64,000 bases of DNA, from positions 42,315-106,314 of the forward strand of contig NZ_JNXE01000036.1 in the NCBI RefSeq assembly GCF_000716605.1. The letters run 5' to 3'. Shown here piece by piece: positions 7,628 through 15,975 of this stretch. Made by a program: the position numbers and the translations under genes. The number at the start of each line of letters is the position of its first letter. The first letter of the stretch is position 1. The notes under the pieces were generated by a model. It saw only the letters and a program-made list of their open reading frames with translations, was not told the DNA's origin and searched no databases. This DNA is from Streptomyces sp. NRRL F-525 (GTDB taxonomy: Bacteria; Actinomycetota; Actinomycetes; Streptomycetales; Streptomycetaceae).

Positions 7628-8686
7628 GTGCTCGAACCACGGCTGGTGGTCCTCATACCGGCCCACAACGAAGCGGACCGCATCGGCGCCGCGATCGAGG
7701 GCCTGTGGCGGCAGACCCGCAAGCCCGACCTGATCGTCGTCGTGACGGACAACTGCACGGACGACAGCGCCGCCGTGGCCGCGTCTCACGGGGCGGAGGT
7801 CTTCGCCACGCACGGCAACGCGCACAAAAAGGCCGGCGCCCTCAACCAGGCCATCGACTGGGTCCTGCCGCACCTCGACGAACGCGACCTCCTCCTCGTC
7901 CAGGACGCGGACACCGTCCTCAACCCCTGGTTCAGCGAGACGGCGACGGCCACCTTCAACCGCAAGGTCGGCGCCGTAGGAGGAGTTTTCTACGGCGAAC
8001 AGGGCGGCGGGCTCCTCGGCCTCCTCCAGCGCATGGAATTCCAGCGCTACGCCTGGGAGTTGAACCGCACCGGCGGCAAGGCGCAGGTTCTCACCGGCAC
8101 CGGCACGATGTTCCGCGCCCGCGTCCTGCGCGAGGTGCGCCAGGCCCGCCTCGACGGTCTCATCGGCGGCGGCGACGGCTACTACAGCCTCGCCTCCCTC
8201 ACCGAGGACGACGAGATGACCAAGGCGGTCAAGACCCTCGGCTACCGCGCCATGTCCCCGGCGGGCTGCGCGGTCACCACCGAGGTCATGACCAGCCTCC
8301 CCAAACTCTGGCACCAACGCCTCCGCTGGCAGCGCGGCGCCCTGGAGAACCTCCGCGACTACGGCTGGACCAAGGTCACCGCCCGCTACTTCCTCCAGCA
8401 GTTCCTGATGGGCTTCGGCGCCCTGTCGTTCCTCGTCTACCTGACCTTCATGGCCACCTACACGACGGTCTACGGCTTCCCGGGCATGTCCCCGTTCTGG
8501 ACCGCCATCGGCCTGATCTTCGTCGTCGAGAAAACCGTCTCCGTCCGCCGCGCCGGACCCGTCGCGGTGCTGGTCGCCGCGCTGATGATCCCCGAGATGC
8601 TCTACGACCTCTTCCAGCACGCCGTCTACTTCACCTCGCTGTGGGGGCTGGCCCGCCGGAGCGAGGAGAAGTGGGTGGCGACCTAG
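7628..8686 (+). CDS. Glycosyltransferase family 2, membrane-bound synthase type
   Basis: A 352-aa processive-type GT2 enzyme. Visible: the nucleotide-binding start LEPRLVVLIPAHNEADR, DNCTDD, the metal-binding QDADT, TGTGTMFR, EDDEMT as the acceptor-site acid, and QRLRWQRG, which is the Q/RxxRW motif of cellulose/hyaluronan-like synthases. Two or three C-terminal membrane helices follow. It would polymerise or transfer sugars from a nucleotide donor at the membrane; the product is unknown. GTG 7628 was chosen because the fold starts there and GAGGGGGG lies 10 bases upstream. A frame reaching 7520 would run through the leader hairpin. Confidence 0.88.
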   Translation: MLEPRLVVLIPAHNEADRIGAAIEGLWRQTRKPDLIVVVTDNCTDDSAAVAASHGAEVFATHGNAHKKAGALNQAIDWVLPHLDERDLLLVQDADTVLNPWFSETATATFNRKVGAVGGVFYGEQGGGLLGLLQRMEFQRYAWELNRTGGKAQVLTGTGTMFRARVLREVRQARLDGLIGGGDGYYSLASLTEDDEMTKAVKTLGYRAMSPAGCAVTTEVMTSLPKLWHQRLRWQRGALENLRDYGWTKVTARYFLQQFLMGFGALSFLVYLTFMATYTTVYGFPGMSPFWTAIGLIFVVEKTVSVRRAGPVAVLVAALMIPEMLYDLFQHAVYFTSLWGLARRSEEKWVAT

Positions 8687-8752
8687 CCCCAACCCCCAGC
8701 CCACCCCTCACACCGCAGGACGCTTGACCGGAACCCTTTAGGAGAAACGTTT

Positions 8753-8917
8753 ATGTACGGAAGAGTCGTCGGCGCCGGTACCACCGGCGCCGGAGGTGCC
8801 ACGCTGGCCGCGACGGGCCTGTGGATGAACAGCATGGCGATGATGGTGGCGGCGACGACGCTGGTGGCGGCGGGGATGGCGCTGTACAAGCTGGCGCCGA
8901 GGGCGCGGCGGCGCTGA
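8753..8917 (+). CDS. 54-aa membrane peptide next to the glycosyltransferase
   Basis: An ATG with AGGAG 8 bases upstream opens 54 codons. The peptide has a Gly/Thr-rich N-terminus (GAGTTGAGGATLAATG), one hydrophobic helix (about residues 24-45) and a basic end, APRARRR. Spacing from the GT2 stop is 66 bp on the same strand, so it is probably co-transcribed. Function unknown; it may be a small partner of the synthase. Confidence 0.65.
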   Translation: MYGRVVGAGTTGAGGATLAATGLWMNSMAMMVAATTLVAAGMALYKLAPRARRR

Positions 8918-8948
8918 GCCTGTCCGTCCCCGTTACGGATCTCCCGTT

Positions 8949-10817
8949 TCAGGCGTCCTGGTCATCCATGCCGGCCAGCACGAGGGGGAGCCGGTCCGCC
9001 CCGCCCTCGGTGAGGCGGACCGGGACGCCCCAGTCCTGCTGGTGGACATGGCAGGCGGGGTATTCGTTGGACGGGTCGTCATCGCAGGAGGCGGCCATCG
9101 CGGAGACGTGCAACACGCCTTCCGCCACGGCCGAGTTGAGGGCCAGGGTGCGGTTCAGGTCCGTGCCCGCGCCCTCACCGCCGACGAGCAGCTCGGGCGG
9201 GGTCGCGGAGACGAGGAGCCGGGTCGAGGGGCCGTAGCGCGTGTCGAGCTTCTGCCCGGCCGGGGCCTGGAAGATGACGTCCAACTTCAGCTCGCCGGGG
9301 GCGACTTCGGTGGCCGCGCGCCGGGTGCGATGGGCGACGGACTCGACGCGTACGGCCTCTTCCGGGAGGCGCAGGCGGGTCAGCCGGTGCCGGGCGGACT
9401 CGACGACCAGGATGTCGTCGCCGACGAGGACGGCGTCGCTCGGCTCCCTCAAGTCCGTGGCCAGCGTGGTGACTTGACCGGTCGCGGGGTCGTAACGGCG
9501 CAGGGCGTGGTTGTACGTGTCGCTGATCGCGACCGAGCCGTCCGGGAGCGCGGTGACGCCCAACGGGTGCTGGAGCAGCGCCTGTTCGGCGGATCCGTCA
9601 CGGTGCCCGAAGTCGAAGAGTCCGGTACCTACGGCGGTGTGGACGGCGCCGTCAAGATCCACCCAGCGCAGGGCGGACGTCTCGGAGTCGGCCAGCCACA
9701 GCCGGTCGGCGGTCGCGGCGAGCCCGGAGGGCTGGGCGAACCAGGCCTCGGGTCCGGGTCCGTCGACGAGGCCTTCGTTGGTGGTACCGGCGGTGACGGC
9801 GACGGTGGGGTCGGCGGGGTGAGTGGGGTCGGTGGAGTCTGCGGCGGGGTCGTAGGCCCAGAGTTGATGCACGCCCGCCATGGCGATCCACACCTTGCCC
9901 TGCCACCAGGCCACGTCCCAGGGGGACGAGAGGCTGACCTCGCGGGCGGGGCCGGAGGTGGGCTCGCCCTGCATCCACTGGCGGCCCGTGCCCGCGAGGG
10001 TGGTGACGGTGCCGGTGGTGAGGTCGAGTCGTCGTAGCGCGTGGTTCACGGTGTCGGCGACGACGACGGAACCGTCGTCGAGGAGGGCGAGGCCCTGAGG
10101 TTCGTTGAAGGTGGCGGAGTCGGCCGAACCGTCGTGAAGACCGCGCGCCCCGGACCCGATCCGCCGTACGACCGTCTCGCCGTCAGCCGCCAACTCGACC
10201 AGCTGGTGCCGGGTGGTGTCGCTGACGAGGAAGGTGCCGGAGGGCAGGGCGAGCACCTTCCCCGGGAAGCGCAGCACGGTCGGCTCCGGCTCGGGTGCGA
10301 CGTACGGCCCGTCGCCGCGCCGGAGGGTCCCCTTCGCGGCGTGCTCGGTCTCCAGCTCCTCCACCAACCGCTCGATGGCGTGCGCGTGGCCCTCGCCCGC
10401 GTGCTGTGCGACGACGTAACCCTCAGGGTCGATGACGACGAGCGTCGGCCAGGCGCGGACGGCGTACTGCTTCCAGGTCGCCAACTCCGGGTCGTCCAGC
10501 ACCGGATGCTCGACGCCGTACCGCTCGACCGCGTCCACGACCGCCTGGTGCTCGGCCTCGTGCACGAACTTCGGCGAGTGCACGCCGATGATCACGACCG
10601 TGTCCCGGTGCTTCTCCTCCAACTCCCGCAGCTCGTCGAGGACATGCAGGCAGTTGATGCAGCAGAAGGTCCAGAAATCCAGGATGACGATGCGTCCCCG
10701 CAGGTCGGCGAGGCTGTACTGCTTCTCACCCGTGTTCAGCCAGCCACCCTTGCCGGTGAGCTGGGGGGCGCGGACGCGGGCGCGTCGGGAGGTGCGGGGC
10801 GAGGATGCGTCGGTCAT
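8949..10817 (-). CDS. Thioredoxin-like protein with C-terminal NHL beta-propeller
   Basis: A 622-aa two-part protein. Residues 20-165 form a thioredoxin/TlpA-like domain with the redox motif CCINC (about residues 53-57) in the context ILDFWTFCCINC. Residues 180-500 hold repeated NHL blades (for example GLALLDDGSVVVADTVNHALRRL and GVTALPDGSVAISDTYNHALRRY). A C-terminal beta-rich region completes it. There is no signal peptide, so it is probably cytosolic. Human NHLRC2 has the same order of domains, but the bacterial role is unknown. Single gene. Confidence 0.9.
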   Translation of the reverse strand: MTDASSPRTSRRARVRAPQLTGKGGWLNTGEKQYSLADLRGRIVILDFWTFCCINCLHVLDELRELEEKHRDTVVIIGVHSPKFVHEAEHQAVVDAVERYGVEHPVLDDPELATWKQYAVRAWPTLVVIDPEGYVVAQHAGEGHAHAIERLVEELETEHAAKGTLRRGDGPYVAPEPEPTVLRFPGKVLALPSGTFLVSDTTRHQLVELAADGETVVRRIGSGARGLHDGSADSATFNEPQGLALLDDGSVVVADTVNHALRRLDLTTGTVTTLAGTGRQWMQGEPTSGPAREVSLSSPWDVAWWQGKVWIAMAGVHQLWAYDPAADSTDPTHPADPTVAVTAGTTNEGLVDGPGPEAWFAQPSGLAATADRLWLADSETSALRWVDLDGAVHTAVGTGLFDFGHRDGSAEQALLQHPLGVTALPDGSVAISDTYNHALRRYDPATGQVTTLATDLREPSDAVLVGDDILVVESARHRLTRLRLPEEAVRVESVAHRTRRAATEVAPGELKLDVIFQAPAGQKLDTRYGPSTRLLVSATPPELLVGGEGAGTDLNRTLALNSAVAEGVLHVSAMAASCDDDPSNEYPACHVHQQDWGVPVRLTEGGADRLPLVLAGMDDQDA

Positions 10818-10882
10818 GGATCAAGGGTGCCACCGTCGGCTCGCCCTACGACACGGCCGTCGCGGCCGGCTCCGCGGCCGGG

Positions 10883-11680
10883 TCAGCCCGGCTTGACCGC
10901 CAGCGTCGCGAAATAGTGCGACATGTATTGAGCGGACGCGTCGGACTGGTGCGGCGCTTCCGCGAAGCCGGTGAGGAAGAACCCCGCGGCGAGTTGGCCG
11001 CCGATCTGGTCGGTGAGGGTGTGGCTGTATTCAAGAGGGGCATCCGCGCCGAACTTCGTGGCGCGTTCCTCGGCGGAGTACTGCGTGACATCGCTGTAGG
11101 GCAGCTTGTGCACGACGATCAGCTCGCCGCGCTCGTCGAGCGCCTCGGGGTCGAACAAGTACGCATCAGGGTTGAGGAAGCCCGCGAGCAGAGTTCCGCC
11201 CGGTCGCAGGACGCGGAAGCACTCGCGCCACACCGGTGCCAGGTCCGGTACGAAGACGTTGGAGACCGGATGGAATACGACGTCGAATGTGGCGTCGCCG
11301 AAGGCGCCGAGGTCGCGCATGTCGCCCAGGACGGTGTGCAGTTCGAGTCCGTCGCGCGCCGCCACCATCCGGTCCTGGCCGAGCTGGCGGGGTGAGTTGT
11401 CGAATACGGTGACCCGCGCCCCCGCGGCGGCGAGGATCGGACCCTGCTGGCCACCGCCGGAGGCCAGGCACAACACGTCCTTGCCGGTCAGGTCCGCCGG
11501 CAGCCAGGAGCGGTCGACCGGCTCATGCCCGATGAGAACGACCGACCAGTCGCCCATGCAGGCGCGCTCGACGTCCTCAGCACTCACCGGCCTCGACCAC
11601 TCGTTGCCCTCTTGGACGTACTTGTCCCAGGATGCCCGATTGTGGGCAACGGGGTCGACACCACTGTCCTGCACGTTCAA
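10883..11680 (-). CDS. Class I SAM-dependent methyltransferase
   Basis: A 265-aa Rossmann-fold methyltransferase of the Methyltransf_11 type. Motif I reads VLCLASGGGQQGPILAAAGA (about residues 69-88), the acidic motif II is VTVFDNSP, and motif III appears as FDVVFHPVSNVF. The ending HYFATLAVKPG is typical of a group often mis-named SAM methyltransferases near regulators. The substrate is not identifiable. It lies downstream of the ATP-binding regulator on the same strand, 101 bp away. Confidence 0.85.
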   Translation of the reverse strand: MNVQDSGVDPVAHNRASWDKYVQEGNEWSRPVSAEDVERACMGDWSVVLIGHEPVDRSWLPADLTGKDVLCLASGGGQQGPILAAAGARVTVFDNSPRQLGQDRMVAARDGLELHTVLGDMRDLGAFGDATFDVVFHPVSNVFVPDLAPVWRECFRVLRPGGTLLAGFLNPDAYLFDPEALDERGELIVVHKLPYSDVTQYSAEERATKFGADAPLEYSHTLTDQIGGQLAAGFFLTGFAEAPHQSDASAQYMSHYFATLAVKPG

Positions 11681-11781
11681 CTCCCTGCTACTGCCGAGCA
11701 GACACCTGCGGTACTGAGAGTCCGGTGCCGCCAGCCAACACGATCGCGGAGTGCGGGCTCAACGGAATTAGCGGGCAGAAC

Positions 11782-12231
11782 TCAATCGTCACCGGTCGGG
11801 AGGTCACGGCCGGCCAGCTCTGCGGGCAGGTCGAACCACACCCCCTTGCCCTCCGGGTGCGATTGCCCGCCGTACGGGATGTCCGGGCCGTGCCCCCAAC
11901 GGCCCTCGGTGACGGCGTCCACCAGGTACAGCCCCCGGCCACCGCCTCGCTCATCTGGTTCAGCCGTCAACTCCCTTATCACCGGCGGGTTTTCGTCCCC
12001 GTCGTACACCACGACCCGCAACCGCTCCTCCTCCACCGCCAGCCACAGCACCGTGCCGTCACCGCCCTTCGCATGGACACAGGCGTTGGTGACGAGTTCC
12101 GAGGTGCAGAGGATCGCGTCGTCGACCAGGGCGCGGTCCAGCTCCAGCGTGCGCAGGACGGTGGCGACGAAGTCGCGGGCGATGTGGGGGGAGGTGTCGA
12201 GGGGTGGGCAGATGAGGGTGTATGAGGGCAT
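11782..12231 (-). CDS. ATP-binding anti-sigma-like regulator (RsbW/AbaA-type, GHKL)
   Basis: A 149-aa HATPase_c_2 protein. The N box ELVTNACVHAKG (about residues 45-56), the G1 region VVVYDGDENPPVI and the G2 region GGGRGLYLVDAV can be seen. Such stand-alone serine-kinase-like ATPases usually act on anti-anti-sigma proteins or sigma factors. Divergent from the XRE/DUF5753 gene and followed on the other side by DUF397: the arrangement of WhiJ-type developmental loci in Streptomyces. The 229-bp shared upstream region probably carries both promoters. Confidence 0.85.
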   Translation of the reverse strand: MPSYTLICPPLDTSPHIARDFVATVLRTLELDRALVDDAILCTSELVTNACVHAKGGDGTVLWLAVEEERLRVVVYDGDENPPVIRELTAEPDERGGGRGLYLVDAVTEGRWGHGPDIPYGGQSHPEGKGVWFDLPAELAGRDLPTGDD

Positions 12232-12460
12232 GGGGCATCAACTCCGGTGAGGTGATGGGGGTTTGCGTGATCCCGGGCTCGTTGCTGTCCGGCGCCCCGG
12301 TGTCGACGGTCGGGGTGGCGCGTCCAACGGGCGTTGGGCGTGCGGGAGTTGCGGATGGGTGACCGTATTGGCACCCTCCGTGAGGTACGTTACGACCATA
12401 GCGACTCAGCCTGATACGCACCAACCGTTCAAGGAAAGTGCACCGAACGAGGAGACCTCC

Positions 12461-13306
12461 ATGCCGCCGAGGGCGAACCCCACCGCACGCCAAGGGCGAC
12501 TCGGCGCCGAACTACGCAAGCTGCGCGAGGCGACGGGCATCGAGTCGCGGGACGCCGCCGCCTTCCTCGGCGTGAACCAGACCCAGATCAGCCACATCGA
12601 ATCTGGGCGGTTCGGAATCGGCGAGCAACGGCTGCGCGGACTGGCCAGGTTCTACAAATGCGACGACAGCCAACTCATCGACGCATTGGTCGAGATGGCG
12701 ACGCCGCGGTCCAAGGGCTGGTGGGAGGAGTACCGCGGCGTGCTGCCGCCCAAGGCACTCGACCTCGCCGAGTTGGAACACCACGCCTTGTACGTCCGCG
12801 TGTTCCACATGGTGCACATCCCGGGAGTTCTCCAGACCGAGGAACATGTACGCGCAGTCTCGATGTTCGCCGCGCCGAGTCTCACGGAGGAAGAGTGCGA
12901 GACCCGCGTCGCGTTCCGGATGCGCCGTCAGCAGGTCATCGCTTTGGGGACGCCGTACGACGTGATCGTCCACGAAGCCGCACTACGGATGCGGGTGGGC
13001 GGCTCCAAGGTAGCTCGCGCCCAACTCGACCATCTTCTTGAGGCATCCGACCGGAAGTCGGTCACTCTTCGCGTCATCCCCTTCGCTGCCGAGGGGTTCG
13101 CGGGGGCGGAATTTTCCATGCAGTACGTTGGCGGCGTCATTCCACAACTCGACACCGTGCAGATTGACGCGCCCCATGGCGCCGAGTTCATCGATGCCCC
13201 AGCGCGCCTTAGCCGCTACCGAACCTGGGGCGAGAGCATCGACAAGGCAGCTCTCCCGCAGGAGGCTTCCCTCGACCTCATCCGCCGTATCGCCCAGGAA
13301 TTCTGA
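12461..13306 (+). CDS. XRE-family regulator with DUF5753 (WhiJ-type)
   Basis: A 281-aa protein with an N-terminal helix-turn-helix (about residues 12-65; RDAAAFLGVNQTQISHIESG) and a long DUF5753 domain (residues 95-275; HIPGVLQTEEHVRAV and VHEAALRMRVGG are typical). Start ATG 12461 follows CGAGGAGACC; a longer in-frame extension exists but carries no domain. These proteins bind DNA and are thought to be modulated by their small DUF397 partner, encoded 10 bp downstream. Confidence 0.9.
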   Translation: MPPRANPTARQGRLGAELRKLREATGIESRDAAAFLGVNQTQISHIESGRFGIGEQRLRGLARFYKCDDSQLIDALVEMATPRSKGWWEEYRGVLPPKALDLAELEHHALYVRVFHMVHIPGVLQTEEHVRAVSMFAAPSLTEEECETRVAFRMRRQQVIALGTPYDVIVHEAALRMRVGGSKVARAQLDHLLEASDRKSVTLRVIPFAAEGFAGAEFSMQYVGGVIPQLDTVQIDAPHGAEFIDAPARLSRYRTWGESIDKAALPQEASLDLIRRIAQEF

Positions 13307-13316
13307 AGGAACACCC

Positions 13317-13508
13317 GTGTCCGAAGCCCTCCACTGGCAGAAGTCGTCGTACTCCGGAGGAAACGTCGAAACCAGCTGCCTGGAGATAGCCACTACCTCC
13401 ACCGCCCTCCACCTCCGCGAGAGCGACGAACCCGCCACCCTCCTCTCACCCACCCCCACCGCCCTGAACGCCCTGCTCACCGCCCTGAAGGGTCAGTTCA
13501 AGGTGTGA
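13317..13508 (+). CDS. DUF397-domain small protein
   Basis: A 63-aa protein from GTG 13317, with GAAGGA just ahead, overlapping the stop region of the XRE gene. It shows the DUF397 hallmark WQKSSYSGGNVETSCLEIA and a loop with LRESDEP. It is the likely protein partner of the upstream XRE/DUF5753 regulator. Its 3' end overlaps the convergent cupin gene by 16 bp. Confidence 0.88.
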   Translation: MSEALHWQKSSYSGGNVETSCLEIATTSTALHLRESDEPATLLSPTPTALNALLTALKGQFKV

Positions 13509-13894
13509 CCCGTCGTCGCGTCCACGTGAGCCGGGATCTCCTCATGCTGGTCGCCGACCGTGAGCGTGCCGGTCGGTTCGAGGACGAGGATCTCCGACGG
13601 GACCGGGGCGAACGGCTTGTGTTCCGTGCCGCGCGGGACCGTGAAGACGGAGCCCTTGGGGAGGACGACCGTGCGTTCGTCTGAGCCCGCCGACTCCCTT
13701 AGGGCGATGTGCAGTTCGCCCTCCAGGACCAGGAAGAACTCGTCGGTGTGGTCGTGGGTGTGCCAGAGGTGTTCGCCCTCGACCTTGGCGACGCGGACGT
13801 CGTAGTCGTTGACGGTGGTGACGATGCGGGGGCTCCACCGGTCCGTGAAGGAGCCGAGGGCGGCGGGGAGGGAGATGGGTTCCGTGGAGGTCAT
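13493..13894 (-). CDS. Cupin-domain protein
   Basis: A 133-aa single-cupin protein. The motif HTHDHTDEFFLVLEGELHIA (about residues 45-64) gives the two His and the Glu metal ligands of cupin motif 1, and RGTEHKPFAP gives the His of motif 2. Probably a small metal-binding isomerase or dioxygenase-like protein; the substrate is unknown. Convergent with the DUF397 gene; its start region faces the GlxA-type regulator, 52 bp apart. Confidence 0.85.
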   Translation of the reverse strand: MTSTEPISLPAALGSFTDRWSPRIVTTVNDYDVRVAKVEGEHLWHTHDHTDEFFLVLEGELHIALRESAGSDERTVVLPKGSVFTVPRGTEHKPFAPVPSEILVLEPTGTLTVGDQHEEIPAHVDATTGHTLN

Positions 13895-13946
13895 GGGGTC
13901 AGCCTGCGGGGTGTCGGGGCGGCCTCACGAGTGCTAGGAATCGCAC

Positions 13947-14957
13947 ATGCCGCAAGGATCCTCTCAGCGTTTCCCTTCGAAGCCTCATCGCGTCGCCGTC
14001 ATCGTCGACGAGGGCACCAACCCCTTCGAAGTCGGCGTCGCCACCGAGCTGTTCGGGCTGCCGCGGCCCGAACTCGGGCTGCCCGGGCCGCTGTACGAGG
14101 TGCTGGTGTGCACGCCCGCGCGTGAGGTGCGGATGAACCACGGGTTCTTCACCCTCTCCGGGGCGCACGGTCTGGACGCGGTGGATACGGCGGACACGTT
14201 GGTCGTGCCGGGGCGGCCCGACAACGTCGTACCGCGCGGGGCCGCCGTTCTCGACGCCATCCGGCGCGCCCACGCGCGCGGGGCCCGTGTCATGAGCCTC
14301 TGCACCGGGAGCTTCGCGCTCGCCGAGGCGGGGTTGCTGGACGGGCGCCGGGCGACCACGCACTGGATGTGGGCCGACCGTTTCCGCGCCCTGCACCCGC
14401 GCGTGCGGCTCGAACCGGACGTCCTCTTCGTGGACGACGGGGACATCCTCACCGCCTCCGGGAGCGCCGCCGCGCTCGACCTCGGACTGCATGTCGTACG
14501 GCGGGACCATGGCGCCGAGATCGCCAACGCGGTGTCCAGGAGGCTGGTCTTCGCGGCTCACCGGGACGGCGGGCAACGGCAGTTCGTGGAGCGGCCGTTG
14601 CCCGAGGTGCCCGACGAGTCGCTCTCGCCGTTGCTCGCGTGGGCGCAGGAACGGCTGGGGGAGCCGTTGACGGTGGCGGGACTGGCCGCCCGTGCCGCCG
14701 TCTCCCCCGCGACCCTGCACCGGCGCTTCCGGGCGCAGCTGGGGACGACGCCGCTCGCGTGGCTGACCGGGGAGCGGGTGGCGCTGGCCTGCCGGTTGAT
14801 CGAGCGCGGGGAGGAACGGCTGGACGTGGTCGCGGCGCGGTGCGGTCTGGGCACCGGGGCGAACCTGCGCGTACGGCTGCGGAGGGAGACCGGATTGAGC
14901 CCGTCGGCCTATCGGCGGCGTTTCGGACCCGCTGCCGGGGAAGCCGTAATGTCATGA
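13947..14957 (+). CDS. GlxA-type regulator (DJ-1/PfpI domain plus AraC helix-turn-helix)
   Basis: A 336-aa regulator. Residues 12-185 form a DJ-1/PfpI amidotransferase-like domain; MSLCTGSFALAEAGLL carries the nucleophile-elbow Cys, although these domains are usually sensors rather than enzymes. Residues 225-325 form the AraC-type tandem helix-turn-helix (LTVAGLAARAAVSPATLHRR and the second helix unit ending in SPSAYRRRF). Overlaps the next gene by ATGA, so the two are co-translated. Confidence 0.92.
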   Translation: MPQGSSQRFPSKPHRVAVIVDEGTNPFEVGVATELFGLPRPELGLPGPLYEVLVCTPAREVRMNHGFFTLSGAHGLDAVDTADTLVVPGRPDNVVPRGAAVLDAIRRAHARGARVMSLCTGSFALAEAGLLDGRRATTHWMWADRFRALHPRVRLEPDVLFVDDGDILTASGSAAALDLGLHVVRRDHGAEIANAVSRRLVFAAHRDGGQRQFVERPLPEVPDESLSPLLAWAQERLGEPLTVAGLAARAAVSPATLHRRFRAQLGTTPLAWLTGERVALACRLIERGEERLDVVAARCGLGTGANLRVRLRRETGLSPSAYRRRFGPAAGEAVMS

Positions 14958-15445
14958 GATTCCTCGTACGCGATCGGATCCTCGGCTTCGGTGAGGATTA
15001 CTGGATCGAGGACCAGAACGGCAACAAGGTGTTCCTGGTCGACGGCAAGGCCATGCGCATCCGGGACACCTTCGAGCTGAAGGACACGCACGGGCGCGTG
15101 CTCATCGACATCCACAAGAAGATGCTCGCCCTGCGCGACACGATGGTCATCGAACGGGACGGTGAGCCCCTGGCGACCATCAAGCACAAGCGGTTCTCCC
15201 TGCTGCGCAACCACTACAAGGTGTCCCTGGTCGACGGCACCGAACTCGACGTCAGCGGCAAGATCCTCGACCGCGAGTTCGGCGTCGACTACGACGGCGA
15301 GCTGCTGGCGCAGATCTCCCGCCGCTGGCTGCACATCCGGGAGACCTACGGCGTCGACATCGTCCGCGACGACGCGGACGCGGCGCTGCTGATCGCGGTG
15401 GCGGTCTGCGTGATCCACCTGGCGGAGAAGGAACGGGAGGACTAA
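14954..15445 (+). CDS. LURP-one-related family protein
   Basis: A 163-aa protein with the LURP-one/Tubby-like fold pattern: MRFLVRDRILGFGEDYWIED, a VDGKAMRIRDTFELKD strand pair, then repeated beta strands (LVDGTELDVSGKILDREFGV) and a C-terminal hydrophobic helix (AALLIAVAVCVIHLAEKE). Function is unknown; the fold resembles phospholipid scramblase-like proteins. Start ATG 14954 overlaps the GlxA-type regulator stop by ATGA. Its stop overlaps the stop of the convergent membrane gene by 3 bp. Confidence 0.9.
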   Translation: MRFLVRDRILGFGEDYWIEDQNGNKVFLVDGKAMRIRDTFELKDTHGRVLIDIHKKMLALRDTMVIERDGEPLATIKHKRFSLLRNHYKVSLVDGTELDVSGKILDREFGVDYDGELLAQISRRWLHIRETYGVDIVRDDADAALLIAVAVCVIHLAEKERED

Positions 15446-15975
15446 CTCAGTTCCTGGTCGGCGGCCGTACGGGCACGAGCGCGTGCCCGGCGGCGCTCCT
15501 TCAGGCGGTCCCCGAAGTAGCCGCCCACGACGAACAGCGCGCCGAAAACCGCGCTGGCCGTCCAGCTGGGAGGGTCGTCCTGAATCCTGCCCACGAGCCA
15601 GACGAACACCGTCGCCGGGCCCCACGCGAGGAGCATGTCGGCGAGTACTGCGCGCGGCCGGGCGGTCGACCAGGAGTCGCGAGGCGCGGTGTCGTAGCCG
15701 ACACGGGAGTAGTGGGCCTGACGGCGGCGTTCGAGGCGCAGGAACGCCCAGAACAGCAGCCACGCGCACGTGCCGACGAGGATCGCCCGGAACGGCGCGA
15801 AGGCCAGGCCGACGGGTATCGCGACGAGCAGCGCGGCCGCCGTGGCGCAGCCCGTCGGCTACCGGGCGGCGAACGCCTGAGGTGCGGGTGGAGGGTTCGC
15901 TCCGCCCAGGCCGCGGTCGATGGCCAGGAAGGCGCGCTCAAGTGCGGCCAGGGTCCGGTCCGTTCTGGCGCTCAC
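15442..15975 (-). pseudogene. Membrane-protein gene interrupted by an in-frame TAG
   Basis: Reading from GTG 15975, which overlaps the stop of the hydrolase gene as GTGA, gives 38 well-formed residues (ARTDRTLAALERAFLAIDRG and onwards), then TAG at plus positions 15859-15861. The same frame then continues open for 138 codons with four hydrophobic helices (LLVAIPVGLAFAPF, TCAWLLFWAFL, MLLAWGPATVFVWLVG, FGALFVVGGYFGDRL). The downstream part has no start of its own before ATG 15636. So either the gene is inactivated by one nonsense change, the base is an error, or only a C-terminal piece is made. Confidence 0.6.

Noticed and set aside
3774-7758. Long minus-strand frames (770 and 696 aa) opposite the acyl-CoA dehydrogenase and M18 genes
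   Set aside because: They are antisense shadows typical of GC-rich DNA, rich in Arg, Val, Gly and Asp with no domain, while the plus-strand genes have full family motifs.
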